Assembly (NCBI RefSeq): GCF_040548815.1
Contig: NZ_JBEPSM010000001.1
Coordinates: forward strand, 620,001-684,000
DNA from: Kaistia defluvii
Lineage (GTDB): Bacteria; Pseudomonadota; Alphaproteobacteria; Rhizobiales; Kaistiaceae
Direction of reading: 5' to 3'
DNA length: 64,000 nt
Below the pieces are notes generated by a model, which saw nothing but the letters and a program-made list of their open reading frames with translations, was not told the DNA's origin and did no database searches. A program made the translations under genes and the position numbers. Shown here piece by piece: positions 1 to 9,079 of the stretch (within the stretch, counting starts at the first letter, position 1; each line of letters opens with the position of its first letter).

Positions 1-717
1 CACAAGTTCGTCGGCCTCTCGCCGGGCGACACGGTTGTCTTTTCGGCGCGTCCGATCCCCGGCAACGAGAAGGCGATCGGCAACATCATCAACGCGCTCT
101 GCGACCAGGGCATCGTGGTGATCACCGACCGTGACCGGCTCGTGCATGTGTCGGGCCATCCGCGTCGCGACGAACTCGCCGAAATGTACGGCTGGGTTCG
201 GCCTGAGATCGCGATTCCCGTGCATGGCGAGGCCATGCACCTCTGGGCGCACGCGGCCTTTGCCCGCGACATGGGCGTCAAGCAGGTGGTGCTGACCGAG
301 AACGGCAATATCGTTCGCCTGGCGCCGGGTCCCGCTGAAGAGATCGACGACGTCCCGGTCGGCAGCCTCTACAAGGACGGCATGATCATCTCCGACGAGG
401 ACGGCGTCGGCGTCCCGGAGCGACGCAAGCTCGGCTTTGCCGGCCATGTCGCCATCTCGGTGGTGCTCGATGCCAAGGGCGGCGTCGCCGTCGATCCGGA
501 AATCGCGCTGACCGGCCTGCCGATCCAGGGCGTCTCCGGCCACCCGTTCGAGGAAACCGTCATGACGGCGGTGCTCGGCACGATCGAGAGCATCCCGCGC
601 GCCCGTCGCCGCGACGCCGAACTGGTCCGCGAGGCGATTCGCCGCTCGGTGCGGGCTTCGGTCCGGCAGGCTTGGGGCAAAAAGCCACTTTGCACTGTGT
701 TCGTCGCGATCGTATGA
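1..717 (+). CDS. rnj: Ribonuclease J, 3' part (5' end outside window)
   Basis: The reading frame is open from the first base and gives 238 residues of the C-terminal part of an RNase J-type metallo-beta-lactamase/beta-CASP ribonuclease. This enzyme degrades and matures RNA by 5'-3' exo- and endonucleolytic cleavage. Visible motifs are SARPIPGNEKAI (beta-CASP), HVSGHPRRDEL and PVHGE; the last carries the late metal-binding histidine of the family. The N-terminal HxHxDH metal site lies left of the window. The C-terminal domain follows with family-typical end AWGKKP. The next gene (methylmalonyl-CoA epimerase) starts 37 bases downstream with its own ribosome site, an arrangement common in Hyphomicrobiales. 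Identification is firm; only the left end is missing. Confidence 0.93.
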   Translation, partial: HKFVGLSPGDTVVFSARPIPGNEKAIGNIINALCDQGIVVITDRDRLVHVSGHPRRDELAEMYGWVRPEIAIPVHGEAMHLWAHAAFARDMGVKQVVLTENGNIVRLAPGPAEEIDDVPVGSLYKDGMIISDEDGVGVPERRKLGFAGHVAISVVLDAKGGVAVDPEIALTGLPIQGVSGHPFEETVMTAVLGTIESIPRARRRDAELVREAIRRSVRASVRQAWGKKPLCTVFVAIV

Positions 718-754
718 CGCCTGTGCGGACGCAACGTCCGCGAAGGAGCAGGGC

Positions 755-1159
755 ATGATCGGCCGACTGAACCATGTCGCGATCGCGGTGTCGGATCTCG
801 ATGCCGCGGTGCGAACCTATCGCGATACGCTGGGCGCGCGGGTTTCCGCGCCGCTGCGGCTGCCCGCGCATGGCGTCGTGACGATCTTCGTCGAACTGCC
901 GAACACCAAGATCGAGCTGCTGGCGCCGCTGGGCGAGGATTCGCCGATCGCGAAATTCCTGGACCGCAATCCGGATGGCGGCATTCATCACCTCTGCTAC
1001 GAGGTGGATGACATCCTGGCCGCGCGCGATCGGCTGAAGGCGGATGGCGCCCGAGTGCTGGGAGATGGCGAGCCGAAGATTGGCGCGCATGGCAAGCCGG
1101 TGTTGTTCCTGCATCCCAAGGACTTTTGCGGAACGCTGGTCGAACTCGAGGAGGCCTGA
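755..1159 (+). CDS. mce: Methylmalonyl-CoA epimerase
   Basis: A 134-residue VOC-fold protein that interconverts (2R)- and (2S)-methylmalonyl-CoA in propionyl-CoA assimilation in the cytoplasm. The N-terminal LNHVAIAVSDLDAA segment gives the first metal histidine, GGIHHLCYEVDD the second and GTLVELEE the C-terminal glutamate, which is the normal metal set. Length equals the family norm. The start is supported by AAGGAGCAGGGC directly upstream. It sits between rnj and a DUF1467 gene, probably cotranscribed with both. Confidence 0.93.
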   Translation: MIGRLNHVAIAVSDLDAAVRTYRDTLGARVSAPLRLPAHGVVTIFVELPNTKIELLAPLGEDSPIAKFLDRNPDGGIHHLCYEVDDILAARDRLKADGARVLGDGEPKIGAHGKPVLFLHPKDFCGTLVELEEA

Positions 1160-1164
1160 ACACC

Positions 1165-1425
1165 ATGCCGATCTACAGCATTTTCGCCGTTTATTTCATC
1201 GTCTGGTGGCTGGTGATCTTCATAGTCCTGCCCTTCGGCGTCCGCACCCATGACGAGCAGGGCGATGTGCTGCTGGGAACCACCGAGAGCGCTCCGGCCA
1301 ATCTTCGTCTGGTTCGCAAGATGATCATCACCTCGGTCATCAGCGCGATCATCGTCTACGGTATCTGGTACGGCTATGTGAAGATGGGCTGGACCGCGGA
1401 AGTCCTCAGCCACATTTCGTTCTGA
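1165..1425 (+). CDS. DUF1467 family small membrane protein
   Basis: An 86-residue protein with two membrane segments, about residues 5-25 (FAVYFIVWWLVIFIVLPFGV) and 52-75 (IITSVISAIIVYGIWYGYV). The motif LPFGVRTHDEQGDVLLGTTESAPA is typical of DUF1467, a family of unknown function in alphaproteobacteria. I chose the ATG at 1165 because GAGGAGG precedes it and the conserved part begins there. An in-frame codon at 1126 would lie inside mce. Five bases separate it from the mce stop, so the two are probably translated from one mRNA. Confidence 0.85.
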   Translation: MPIYSIFAVYFIVWWLVIFIVLPFGVRTHDEQGDVLLGTTESAPANLRLVRKMIITSVISAIIVYGIWYGYVKMGWTAEVLSHISF

Positions 1426-1454
1426 TCCGGAAAAGAACAGCGCCAATTCGAGGC

Positions 1455-1489
1455 AATAAAAAAGGCAAGATCCGCGAGGATCTTGCCTT
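1455..1489 (-). terminator. Intrinsic terminator pointing left
   Basis: A perfect 12-bp inverted repeat, AAGGCAAGATCC with loop GCGA and GGATCTTGCCTT. On the minus strand the stem is followed by TTTTTTATT, the layout of a Rho-independent terminator for leftward transcription. On the plus strand no T-run follows (GAATAG), so it is at best a weak end for the rnj-mce-DUF1467 unit. No minus-strand gene is annotated to its right before proS. Confidence 0.8.
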
Positions 1490-1660
1490 GAATAGTTCGC
1501 GTTCAACCCCTCAGCCGAGCTTTTCGCTCGATTGGCTTTGATCGAGCTCGTTATGGCGAGCTCGGCGGCAGCTGCTTTTCAGCGCGCCAGAGGGGGCTTC
1601 CTCCCAAGACTTAGACCGCGTGCCTTTGTTTGGAGCCACGCTTTATTGCGTGTTCCTTTA
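1455..1660 (-). ncRNA. Candidate small RNA ending at the leftward terminator
   Basis: The 501 bases between DUF1467 and proS hold no convincing protein gene. Read on the minus strand, the stretch shows successive hairpins and then the strong T-tailed terminator. The hairpins are CACGC-6-GCGTG at 1637-1652, CGAGCTCG-6-CGAGCTCG at 1543-1564, and GAGC-5-GCTC at 1517-1529 with outer AGCC/GGCT pairs. This is what a 150-200 nt structured RNA would look like. The 5' end is not defined and I recognise no Rfam family. The existence of the transcript is an inference from the terminator. Confidence 0.3.
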
Positions 1661-1926
1661 TTATGACCCGACGTTATCCAATGCCCACGCGCTTGTCATC
1701 TAATTGTGCAAGGGCAGCCCATATTTTTTGCGTCAGTATGACTGACCTTAGTGGCGACGACGCGCGAAGGGAGCATTTGCGCGTCGGAATTTGCTTTGGA
1801 CGGGTTCTGGCAACTCTGCACAAGGCTTGATCAATGCCGCGACAAAGGCGCTGATTTCCGGGACTTGTGTTTTCGTCCGCGTATGGCTTGATGTGCGCCC
1901 ATTCGACTCGCTGGAGCCCTTTTCTG

Positions 1927-3249
1927 ATGCGCCTTTCCCGCTCATTCCTGCCGACTCTCCGCGAGACGCCGAAGGAAGCCGAGATCGTTTCCCACCGTCT
2001 GATGCTTCGCGCCGGTCTCATCCGCCAGCAGAGCGCAGGCATCTATTCCTGGTTGCCGCTCGGCCAGAAGGTCTTGAGCAACATCCAGCGCATCGTCCGC
2101 GAAGAACAGAATCGCGCTGGCGCCGTCGAGATCCTGATGCCGACCCTGCAGTCCGCCGATCTCTGGCGCGAGAGCGGTCGTTACGACGATTACGGCAAGG
2201 AGATGCTTCGCATCCAGGACCGGCAGGAGCGCGAGATGCTCTACGGCCCGACCAACGAGGAAATGGTCACCGACATTTTCCGCAGCTACGTACGCTCCTA
2301 CAAGGAGCTGCCGATGAACCTCTACCATATCCAGTGGAAGTTCCGGGACGAGCTGCGTCCCCGCTTCGGCGTCATGCGCGGCCGCGAATTCTTGATGAAG
2401 GACGCTTACTCGTTCGACGTCGACGAGGCCGCGGCGCGCCGCGCCTATAACCGCATGTTCGTCGCCTATCTGCGCACCTTCGACCGGCTTGGCGTCAAGG
2501 CGATCCCGATGCGCGCTGATTCGGGCCCGATCGGCGGCGACGCAACTCATGAGTTCATCGTGCTGGCCTCGACCGGCGAGAGCGCGGTGTTCCTGGACAA
2601 GGCGGCGCTCGACACGCCGGTTCCCGGCGACGACGTCGACTTCTATGGCGACCTGACGCCGATCGTCTCGGCCTGGACCGAGAAGTACGCCGCTACCGAA
2701 GAGATGCACGACAAGGCCGTCTTCGAGGCTCTGCCGGAAGAGAACCGGGTCGAGGCGCGCGGCATCGAGGTCGGCCAGGTCTTCTATTTCGGCACCAAAT
2801 ACTCGGAACCGATGGGCGCCACGGTCACCGGACCGGATGGTGTCGATCGTCCCGTGCACATGGGTTCCTACGGTATCGGCGTATCGCGCCTGGTGGCCGC
2901 CATCATCGAGGCGAGCCATGACGAGGCGGGCATCATCTGGCCGGAGAGCATCGCTCCCTACAAGGTCGCCCTGATCAATCTGAAGGTCGGCGACGCGGCG
3001 ACGGATCTGGCCTGCGACGGCCTCTATGAGCGCCTTACGAATGCCGGAATCGAAGTCCTTTACGATGATGTCGAGGGCCGCGCCGGGGCGAAGTTTGCGA
3101 CCATGGATCTGATCGGCCTGCCGTGGCAGCTGATCGTCGGTCCGAAGGGACTTGAGCGTGGCGAAGTCGAGATCAAGCGACGGGCGACGGGCGAACGCGA
3201 ATCCGTTAGCCTGGATGCGGCAGTGGCTAAACTTCTGGGCAGCTCTTAA
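1927..3249 (+). CDS. proS: Prolyl-tRNA synthetase, short alphaproteobacterial type
   Basis: A 440-residue class II synthetase that charges tRNA-Pro with proline. The start at 1927 gives [20 protein letters not shown], the usual beginning of the family; an earlier in-frame codon at 1867 has no family support. Class II motif 1 lies in [13 protein letters not shown], motif 2 in [21 protein letters not shown] and motif 3 in [16 protein letters not shown]. The length (about 440 rather than 570) shows the central editing insertion is absent, as is normal in alphaproteobacteria. The C-terminal anticodon-binding domain ends the protein. The lipoprotein-export gene starts 28 bases after the stop. Confidence 0.96.
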   Translation: MRLSRSFLPTLRETPKEAEIVSHRLMLRAGLIRQQSAGIYSWLPLGQKVLSNIQRIVREEQNRAGAVEILMPTLQSADLWRESGRYDDYGKEMLRIQDRQEREMLYGPTNEEMVTDIFRSYVRSYKELPMNLYHIQWKFRDELRPRFGVMRGREFLMKDAYSFDVDEAAARRAYNRMFVAYLRTFDRLGVKAIPMRADSGPIGGDATHEFIVLASTGESAVFLDKAALDTPVPGDDVDFYGDLTPIVSAWTEKYAATEEMHDKAVFEALPEENRVEARGIEVGQVFYFGTKYSEPMGATVTGPDGVDRPVHMGSYGIGVSRLVAAIIEASHDEAGIIWPESIAPYKVALINLKVGDAATDLACDGLYERLTNAGIEVLYDDVEGRAGAKFATMDLIGLPWQLIVGPKGLERGEVEIKRRATGERESVSLDAAVAKLLGSS

Positions 3250-3277
3250 CGCGCGGCGCGCCGCGATCGGGACAGGA

Positions 3278-4546
3278 ATGGCTGAGCCGACCGGCACGAA
3301 ACCGTTTTCCACCTTCGAATGGATGCTGGCGTTGCGCTATCTGCGCGCACGCCGGCGCGAGACATTCATCTCGATCATCGCGGGCTTTTCGTTCATCGGC
3401 ATCATGCTCGGCGTCGCGACGCTGATCATCGTCATGTCGGTGATGAACGGCTTTCGCGGCGAACTGATCGACAAGATCCTCGGCATCAACGGACACATCG
3501 TCGTGCAGCCGCTGGAGACGCCGTTCACGGATTTCGCCGACGTCGCCAGCCGCATCACCATGGTTAAGGGCGTGACGGCGGCGATTCCTTTGGTCGAGGG
3601 CCAGGTACTTGCGTCGGGCGCCAACAACTCGACAGGCGCGCTCGTTCGCGGCGTGCGGTCCGAGGACCTGCCGAACCTGCCCAGCATCTCCAAGAACGTG
3701 AAGCTCGGCACGCTCGACAATTTCGACGAGGCCGAGGGCGTGGCCATCGGCACGCGGCTCGCGACCAATATGGGCCTCACCATCGGCGACAAGCTCACGC
3801 TGGTCTCGCCGCGCGGCAACGTCACGCCGATGGGCATGACGCCGCGCATCAAGGCATATCCGGTCGTGGCGATCTTCGAGATCGGCATGTCGGAGTATGA
3901 TTCGGCCTTCGTCTTCATGCCTTTCGCCGAGGCGCAGGCCTTCTTCAATTCGGACGACAAGGCCTCGGCGATCGAGATCTATCTCTCCGACGCGGAACAG
4001 ACGGGCGCGTTGCGCGAGCCGATCGAGACTGCCGCCGGCCGGCCCGTGCTGCTCACAGACTGGCGCCAGCGCAACATGACCTTCTTCTCGGCGCTCGAGG
4101 TCGAGCGCAACATGATGTTCATGATCCTGACGCTGATCGTGCTGGTCGCGGCGCTGAACATCATTTCGGGCCTCACCATGCTGGTGAAGGACAAGAGCCA
4201 CGACATCGCCATCCTCCGCACCATGGGCGCGACGCGGGGCTCGATCCTGCGCGTGTTCTTTATCACGGGCGCTGCGATCGGCACCGTCGGCACGGCTTTT
4301 GGCGTGCTGCTCGGCACCGTGGTCTGCCTGAACATCGAATCGATCCGCCAGTTCGTGTCCTGGCTGACGCGCACCGAGGTGTTCTCGCCGGAACTCTATT
4401 TCCTGTCGAAGCTGCCGGCAGACATGAATCCCGGCGAAACGCTCTCGATCGTCATCATGGCGCTCGTGCTGAGCTACCTCGCGACGCTGTATCCGGCGTG
4501 GCGCGCGGCTCGGCTCGATCCGGTCGAGGCCCTGCGATACGAATGA
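3278..4546 (+). CDS. lolC: Lipoprotein-releasing ABC transporter permease, LolC/LolE family
   Basis: A 422-residue inner-membrane subunit of the Lol exporter, which extracts lipoproteins from the inner membrane for delivery to the outer membrane. One membrane helix lies near residues 28-55 ([23 protein letters not shown]), then a large periplasmic domain, then three helices in the FtsX-like C-terminal third (from about 285, 335 and 385). The ending [18 protein letters not shown] is the usual one. Start at 3278 follows GGGACAGGA. Only one LolC/E gene is present, so it may form a homodimer with two LolD; LolC versus LolE naming is therefore conventional. The stop overlaps the lolD start (ATGA). 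Confidence 0.92.
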   Translation: MAEPTGTKPFSTFEWMLALRYLRARRRETFISIIAGFSFIGIMLGVATLIIVMSVMNGFRGELIDKILGINGHIVVQPLETPFTDFADVASRITMVKGVTAAIPLVEGQVLASGANNSTGALVRGVRSEDLPNLPSISKNVKLGTLDNFDEAEGVAIGTRLATNMGLTIGDKLTLVSPRGNVTPMGMTPRIKAYPVVAIFEIGMSEYDSAFVFMPFAEAQAFFNSDDKASAIEIYLSDAEQTGALREPIETAAGRPVLLTDWRQRNMTFFSALEVERNMMFMILTLIVLVAALNIISGLTMLVKDKSHDIAILRTMGATRGSILRVFFITGAAIGTVGTAFGVLLGTVVCLNIESIRQFVSWLTRTEVFSPELYFLSKLPADMNPGETLSIVIMALVLSYLATLYPAWRAARLDPVEALRYE

Positions 4547-5271
4547 GCAACGCCTTGACCGACGAACGGCAGAAGCCGAAATCCGGCGCCGAGCGGGCGC
4601 CCGCGCTCCGCCTTCTGGGCGTCGAGCGCCATTACAAGGAAGGCTCGGGAAAGCTCTCGATCCTGACCGGCGCCAACCTCGCCATCTATCCCGGCGAGAT
4701 CGTCGCCCTCGTCGCGCCCTCGGGCGCCGGCAAGTCGACCGTCCTGCACATGGCGGGCCTGCTGGAGCGTCCGGATGGCGGCGACGTCGAGATCGGCGGG
4801 CGGCTTGCCGGTTCGCTGGGCGATGCCGAACGCACCGCGATCCGCCGGCTGGAAATCGGCTTCGTCTACCAGTTCCACCACCTGCTGCCGGAATTCACGG
4901 CGCTTGAGAACGTGATGATGCCGCAGCTCATCCGCGGCCTCAACCGCAAGGAGGCCGCCCGCCGCGCCGCCGAACTGCTTGCCTACATGAAGCTGGAGGC
5001 GCGCGTGACGCACCGTCCGTCCGAGCTTTCGGGCGGCGAGCAGCAGCGCGTCGCGATCGCCAGGGCCGTGGCCAACGCGCCGCGCCTGCTTCTGGCCGAC
5101 GAACCGACCGGCAATCTCGATCCGGAGACGTCGCACTACGTCTTCGAGGCGCTGGAGGCCCTGGTTCGCGCCTCCGGTCTGGCGGCGCTTTTCGTGACGC
5201 ACAACATGGAACTGGCGGAGCGGATGGATCGGCGCATCACCCTTCAGGCGGGCAAGATCGTCGAATTCTGA
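4543..5271 (+). CDS. lolD: Lipoprotein-releasing system ATP-binding protein LolD
   Basis: A 242-residue ABC ATPase that powers LolCE-type lipoprotein release at the cytoplasmic face. Walker A is APSGAGKST, the signature [14 protein letters not shown], Walker [13 protein letters not shown] and the switch histidine sits in FVTHN. The start ATG at 4543 overlaps the lolC stop by four bases, so translation is coupled. An earlier in-frame start at 4498 would run inside lolC and lacks support. Confidence 0.95.
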   Translation: MSNALTDERQKPKSGAERAPALRLLGVERHYKEGSGKLSILTGANLAIYPGEIVALVAPSGAGKSTVLHMAGLLERPDGGDVEIGGRLAGSLGDAERTAIRRLEIGFVYQFHHLLPEFTALENVMMPQLIRGLNRKEAARRAAELLAYMKLEARVTHRPSELSGGEQQRVAIARAVANAPRLLLADEPTGNLDPETSHYVFEALEALVRASGLAALFVTHNMELAERMDRRITLQAGKIVEF

Positions 5272-5306
5272 GCCGCATCGCGTTTGTGCGCGGCGCGGCG
5301 GGTTTC

Positions 5307-5322
5307 TAGGACAGTCATCCTA
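5307..5322. promoter_or_regulatory. Short inverted repeat upstream of the sulfate importer
   Basis: TAGGA-CAGTCA-TCCTA, a 5-bp perfect inverted repeat about 120 bases before the sulfate-binding protein gene, in a 168-base gap that must hold the promoter. It could be a regulator site, but a short repeat in GC-rich DNA is weak evidence. Confidence 0.2.
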
Positions 5323-5439
5323 TGTTGTCCCGGAATTGAGATATCCGTTTCTCGAACGCCCCGCATACGCTTGCTACTTTGCTCATCCCATTCATCGGTC
5401 GCGGCTCCGTCGTGCCGAAAACATGAGCAAGGAACCACG

Positions 5440-6444
5440 ATGCGTCGCCTTCCGGTTGTAACGGCTGCGGTCCTTTTTGCGCTTGGCGGTCTTCCGGCCT
5501 TCGCCGAGGCCCCGAGCACGATCCTCAACGCCTCCTATGACGTCTCGCGCGAGCTGTTCGTCGCGGTCGATCAGGCCTATGCCGCGAAATATCTGAAGGA
5601 CACCGGCAAGACGCTGGAGATCAAGCAGTCGCATGCAGGATCGTCCAAGCAGGCGCGCTCGATCCTGGAAGGCCTCGACGCCGATGTCGTGACCTTCAAC
5701 CAGACGACTGATGTGCAGGCTCTGGCCGACAAGGGATTTGTTGCCAGCGACTGGACGACCAAGTTCCCGGACAATGCGTCGCCTTATTACTCGCTGCCGG
5801 TGTTCCTCGTGCGGGCGGGAAATCCCAAGGGCATCAAGGACTGGAACGATCTCGTCCGAGATGACGTCAAGCTGGTCTTCCCGAACCCGAAGACCTCGGG
5901 TAATGCGCGCTACACCTATCTGGCCGCGACCGCCTACGCCAAGGAAGCCTTCGGCAATGACGAGGCCAAGGTGAACGACTTCGTCAAGAAGTTCCTCGCC
6001 AATGTCGCGGTGTTCGATACCGGCGGCCGGGGTGCGACGACGACCTTCGTCGAGCGCGAGATCGGCGATGTGCTGATCACCTTCGAGACCGAGACCACCG
6101 GCATCCGCAAGGAGTTCGGCGCCGACAAGTTCGACACCGTGGTTCCCTCCGTCAGCCTGCTGGCCGATTTCCCGGTCGCCGTTGTCGAAAAGGTCGCCGA
6201 GAAGCGTGGCTCCAAGGAGATCGCGACCGACTATCTGAACTTCCTCTATTCGCCGGAGGGCCAGACCATCCTCGCCGAGAACGGCAACCGCGTGCGCGAC
6301 AAGGCGGTCGCCGAGAAGTTCGCGGCCTCGTTCCAGCCGGTTCGCCTGGTCACGGTCGAGGACGTCTTCGGTGGCTGGTCCGCCGTTAACAAGGCCTATT
6401 TCGGCTCCGACGGCATTCTCGATCAGCAGCTCGCAGGCCAGTGA
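5440..6444 (+). CDS. Sulfate/thiosulfate-binding periplasmic protein
   Basis: A 334-residue periplasmic solute-binding protein of the Sbp/CysP family. It has a Sec signal peptide, MRRLPVVTAAVLFALGGLPAFA, with likely cleavage after residue 22. Family motifs are LNASYDVSRELF, KQSHAGSSKQARSILEGLDADVVTFNQ and NPKTSGNARYTYLAA, whose side chains bind sulfate. The start at 5440 is preceded by GAGCAAGGAACC and fits the signal peptide; an in-frame codon at 5284 would add a non-signal leader. The permease gene cysT begins within its stop codon. Sbp versus CysP cannot be decided by eye. Confidence 0.92.
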   Translation: MRRLPVVTAAVLFALGGLPAFAEAPSTILNASYDVSRELFVAVDQAYAAKYLKDTGKTLEIKQSHAGSSKQARSILEGLDADVVTFNQTTDVQALADKGFVASDWTTKFPDNASPYYSLPVFLVRAGNPKGIKDWNDLVRDDVKLVFPNPKTSGNARYTYLAATAYAKEAFGNDEAKVNDFVKKFLANVAVFDTGGRGATTTFVEREIGDVLITFETETTGIRKEFGADKFDTVVPSVSLLADFPVAVVEKVAEKRGSKEIATDYLNFLYSPEGQTILAENGNRVRDKAVAEKFAASFQPVRLVTVEDVFGGWSAVNKAYFGSDGILDQQLAGQ

Positions 6445-7334
6445 GCTCCGTCGACATGGGCATGGGCGGAGCCGGCGCGCTGGCGCGTCGCCGCCCATCG
6501 AAGACAGATGGCAAAGGGCAGGGCCGGGTCGTACCCGGCTTTCGCCTTTCGCTGGGTATCACGCTCTTCTATGCGGCGATCATCATCTGCCTGCCGCTGG
6601 CGACGCTGATTCTCGTCGGCGCACGCCTTGGGCCTGCCGATTATTGGGCTGTCGTCAGCTCGCCCCGCGCGCTCGCCAGCTATCGCGTCACGCTGGGCGC
6701 CGCTGCGCTCGCGACGATCTTCAATACCTTCTATGGCTTTGCGCTCGCCTGGGTGCTGGTCCGCTATGAGTTTCCGGGCCGCCGGGTGCTCGACGCGATC
6801 GTCGATCTGCCCTTCGCCCTGCCGACGGCAGTGGCCGGCGTGGCGCTGACGGCGATCTTTGCCAATGGCTGGTTCGGCGAACCGCTTGGAGCCCTCGGCA
6901 TCAAGGTCGCCTACACGCCGATCGGTATTGCGCTTGCCATGGCCTTCACCAGCCTGCCCTTCATCGTGCGCACCTTGCAGCCGGTGATGGAGGAACTGGA
7001 CGGAGAGATCGAGGAGGCCGCCCGCACGCTGGGTGCGGGCAAGGTCACGATCTTCTTCCGCGTCGTGCTGCCGATTCTCGTGCCGGCGCTGCTGGCCGGC
7101 GTCTCGCTTGCCTTTGCGCGCTGCCTCGGCGAATTCGGCGCCGTCATCTTCATCGCCGGCAACCAGCCCTACAGTACCGAGATCACCGCCTTGCTCGCCT
7201 TCATCCGGATCGAGGAATATGACTATCCCGGCGCCGCCGCGATCGCGACCGTGATGCTTGGGACGGCCTTCGTGCTTCTCGTCGTCACCAACTCGCTGCA
7301 GGCTTACGCGCGCCGCCACGAGTTGGCGCCATGA
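6441..7334 (+). CDS. cysT: Sulfate/thiosulfate ABC transporter permease CysT
   Basis: A 297-residue membrane protein with about six helices, one half of the channel of the sulfate importer. The EAA loop EEAARTLGAGKVTIFFRVVLP contacts the ATPase, and CLGEFGAVIFIAGN is typical of CysT/CysW. I place the start at GTG 6441, overlapping the upstream stop (GTGA). ATG 6456 is an alternative that would shorten the N-terminus by five residues. Its stop overlaps cysW (ATGA). Confidence 0.92.
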   Translation: MSSVDMGMGGAGALARRRPSKTDGKGQGRVVPGFRLSLGITLFYAAIIICLPLATLILVGARLGPADYWAVVSSPRALASYRVTLGAAALATIFNTFYGFALAWVLVRYEFPGRRVLDAIVDLPFALPTAVAGVALTAIFANGWFGEPLGALGIKVAYTPIGIALAMAFTSLPFIVRTLQPVMEELDGEIEEAARTLGAGKVTIFFRVVLPILVPALLAGVSLAFARCLGEFGAVIFIAGNQPYSTEITALLAFIRIEEYDYPGAAAIATVMLGTAFVLLVVTNSLQAYARRHELAP

Positions 7335-8182
7335 GCGTGACCTCGCAACCGCCCGTCGGCGCTCGAAAGGGATGGTCGCGTCCTGTCCTGATCGGCATCG
7401 TCCTGCTGGTCACTGCGCTCGTCATCGGTGCGCCGGTCGTCGCCGTGTTCACGCAGGCCCTGTCACAGGGCCTCGGCTACGCGCTCGAATCGCTGGCGCA
7501 GCCCGACACGCGCGCCGCGATCTGGCTCAGCATCACCGTCGCGATCGTCGTCGTGCCGATCAATACGGTGTTTGGCATCGCCGCCGCCTGGGCTATCGCC
7601 AAGTTCCGCTTCCCCGGCCGAAAGCTGCTGCTGGCGATCGTCGAGTTGCCGTTCTCGGTCTCGCCCATCGTTGCCGGCATTTCCTATCTGTTCGTCTATG
7701 GCGGGCAGGGGCTGTTCGGCCCGTTCCTCGAAGCGCACAATCTGAAGATCATGTTCGCGCTGCCGGGCATCATTCTGGCGACGACCTTCGTTACCGCGCC
7801 CTTCGTGGCGCGCGAGCTGATCCCGCTGATGCAGCTGCAGGGAAACGGCGACGAGGAAGTCGCCGCGACGCTGGGCGCGCATGGCTGGCAGACCTTCTTC
7901 CGCGTCACGCTGCCCAACATCCGCTGGGGCCTGCTCTATGGCGTCGTGCTCTGCAATGCGCGCGTGCTGGGCGAGTTCGGCGCGGTGTCGATCGTTTCCG
8001 GCAACATCCGGGGCGAGACCAACACGCTGCCGCTGCATGTCGAGTTGCTCTATCACGACTACAACGCAGCCGGCGCCTTTGCGGCGGCGGCTGTGCTGAC
8101 GCTGGTCGCGCTCCTGACCCTTTTTGTGAAGACTATCCTGGAGCGGGTGACCGGCAGCGCCGGATCGCTGCACGGATCCTGA
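7331..8182 (+). CDS. cysW: Sulfate/thiosulfate ABC transporter permease CysW
   Basis: A 283-residue partner permease. The first helix is near residues 20-42 (LIGIVLLVTALVIGAPVVAVF), and the EAA loop is DEEVAATLGAHGWQTFFRVTLP. The motif ARVLGEFGAVSIVSGNIRGETNTLPLHVE is highly characteristic of CysW. It overlaps cysT by four bases. The usual next gene, the ATPase cysA, is missing here: 4 bases after the stop the convergent fixK-like gene ends. The ATPase must be supplied from elsewhere. Confidence 0.93.
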   Translation: MSVTSQPPVGARKGWSRPVLIGIVLLVTALVIGAPVVAVFTQALSQGLGYALESLAQPDTRAAIWLSITVAIVVVPINTVFGIAAAWAIAKFRFPGRKLLLAIVELPFSVSPIVAGISYLFVYGGQGLFGPFLEAHNLKIMFALPGIILATTFVTAPFVARELIPLMQLQGNGDEEVAATLGAHGWQTFFRVTLPNIRWGLLYGVVLCNARVLGEFGAVSIVSGNIRGETNTLPLHVELLYHDYNAAGAFAAAAVLTLVALLTLFVKTILERVTGSAGSLHGS

Positions 8183-8186
8183 GGTC

Positions 8187-8885
8187 TCAGCAGGCGCTGA
8201 GACGCGCCAGCTCCTGCCGCCGCTTCACCAGCACATGGCGCGAGGTCGGCAGCGCGATGGTGCCGGCGCATTCGAGCTGGGTCATGGTGCGCGAGACGGT
8301 CTCGATCGTCAGGCCGAGATAGTCGGCGATGTCCTGGCGGGACATGGGCAGGTCGATTTCTGCGTGGCTGCCCTGACGCTCCGCCATCTCGGTCAGGAAC
8401 GAGCCGATCTTCTCGAGCGCCGTCTTTCGGCCAAGCAGGAGCGAATGCTGCTGGCAGGCATCGAGGCTGCGCGCCGTGATGTCCCACAGCGCGCGGGCGA
8501 TCTCGGGGTCACGACCGGCCGCGGCGAAGGCGGTGTTCCGGTTGATCATATGGATGGTCGCGTCCGTGATTGCCTCGGCGGCGAAGCAGTGAACGGCGCG
8601 TGCCTCCATGCCGAAATAGTCGCCCTCCATGAGAAAGGCGCCGATCTGGCGGCGGCCATTGCTGAGCAGCTTGCAGGTCCGCACCGTGCCGCTGATGACC
8701 TGGTAGACATACTCCGCCGGGTCCTCCTCGGCGACGATCTCGGCGCCCCGTTCGAAGTGCATCGTGATGCCCATCAGGCCGATGAAGTTCGACGGGGCGA
8801 AGCGCGAGCCCTTGACGACGATTCCGGCCGAGCGATCCTTCATTTCCGGCAGGATGTTCCGGGCGGTTGCAGCGGCGGTCAGCAT
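8187..8885 (-). CDS. fixK: Crp/Fnr family regulator, FixK-like
   Basis: A 232-residue transcription factor with an N-terminal cyclic-nucleotide-binding-like domain (GAEIVAEEDPAEYVYQVISG) and a C-terminal winged helix. The recognition segment DIADYLGLTIETVSRTMTQLE contains E-x-x-S-R, the signature that reads TTGAT-N4-ATCAA boxes. The cysteine cluster that holds the iron-sulfur centre in Fnr/FnrN is absent from the N-terminus, so this is FixK-type and its control comes through FixL/FixJ rather than direct oxygen sensing. I chose the ATG at 8885 because AAGGAAG lies just upstream; a second in-frame ATG at 8912 is possible. It is transcribed divergently from fixL-fixJ, and a palindrome lies between them. 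Confidence 0.88.
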   Translation of the reverse strand: MLTAAATARNILPEMKDRSAGIVVKGSRFAPSNFIGLMGITMHFERGAEIVAEEDPAEYVYQVISGTVRTCKLLSNGRRQIGAFLMEGDYFGMEARAVHCFAAEAITDATIHMINRNTAFAAAGRDPEIARALWDITARSLDACQQHSLLLGRKTALEKIGSFLTEMAERQGSHAEIDLPMSRQDIADYLGLTIETVSRTMTQLECAGTIALPTSRHVLVKRRQELARLSAC

Positions 8886-8960
8886 GTCGTCTTCCTTGCA
8901 TTCGATCAGCATGAACGCTGGAATAGGATGAAGACGGCTGCGCCGACATTCAGATCATGT

Positions 8961-8982
8961 ACCTAAGGGATATCCCGTAGGT
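8961..8982. promoter_or_regulatory. Near-perfect palindrome between fixK and fixL, likely FixJ operator
   Basis: ACCTAAGGGATA followed by TCCCGTAGGT reads almost the same on both strands (one mismatched pair). It lies 76 bases upstream of the fixK start and about 98 bases before fixL. FixJ activates fixK in rhizobia, so this is the natural candidate for the FixJ~P site; that assignment is an inference from position. Confidence 0.5.
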
Positions 8983-9079
8983 GATCGGGCTCGGGGCGAG
9001 GGGTAGGGTGCGTGTTTGGATTGCGGAAAGCGGCCGCCTTCGGCGTCGCCCGCGAAGCTCGGAAGGTGGCGGCTCGGCC

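Noticed and set aside
1501-1620. tRNA or tmRNA gene in the DUF1467-proS gap
   Set aside because: A GGTTGAAC stretch on the minus strand recalls a T-arm, but no acceptor stem, anticodon arm or tmRNA tag frame can be assembled.
1630-1830. Short plus-strand frame in the gap before proS
   Set aside because: No ribosome site, no domain; it overlaps the region better explained as a minus-strand structured RNA.
1942-3312. Long minus-strand open frame opposite proS
   Set aside because: It mirrors the codon phase of proS, has no recognisable domain, and its composition is that of a high-GC antisense shadow.
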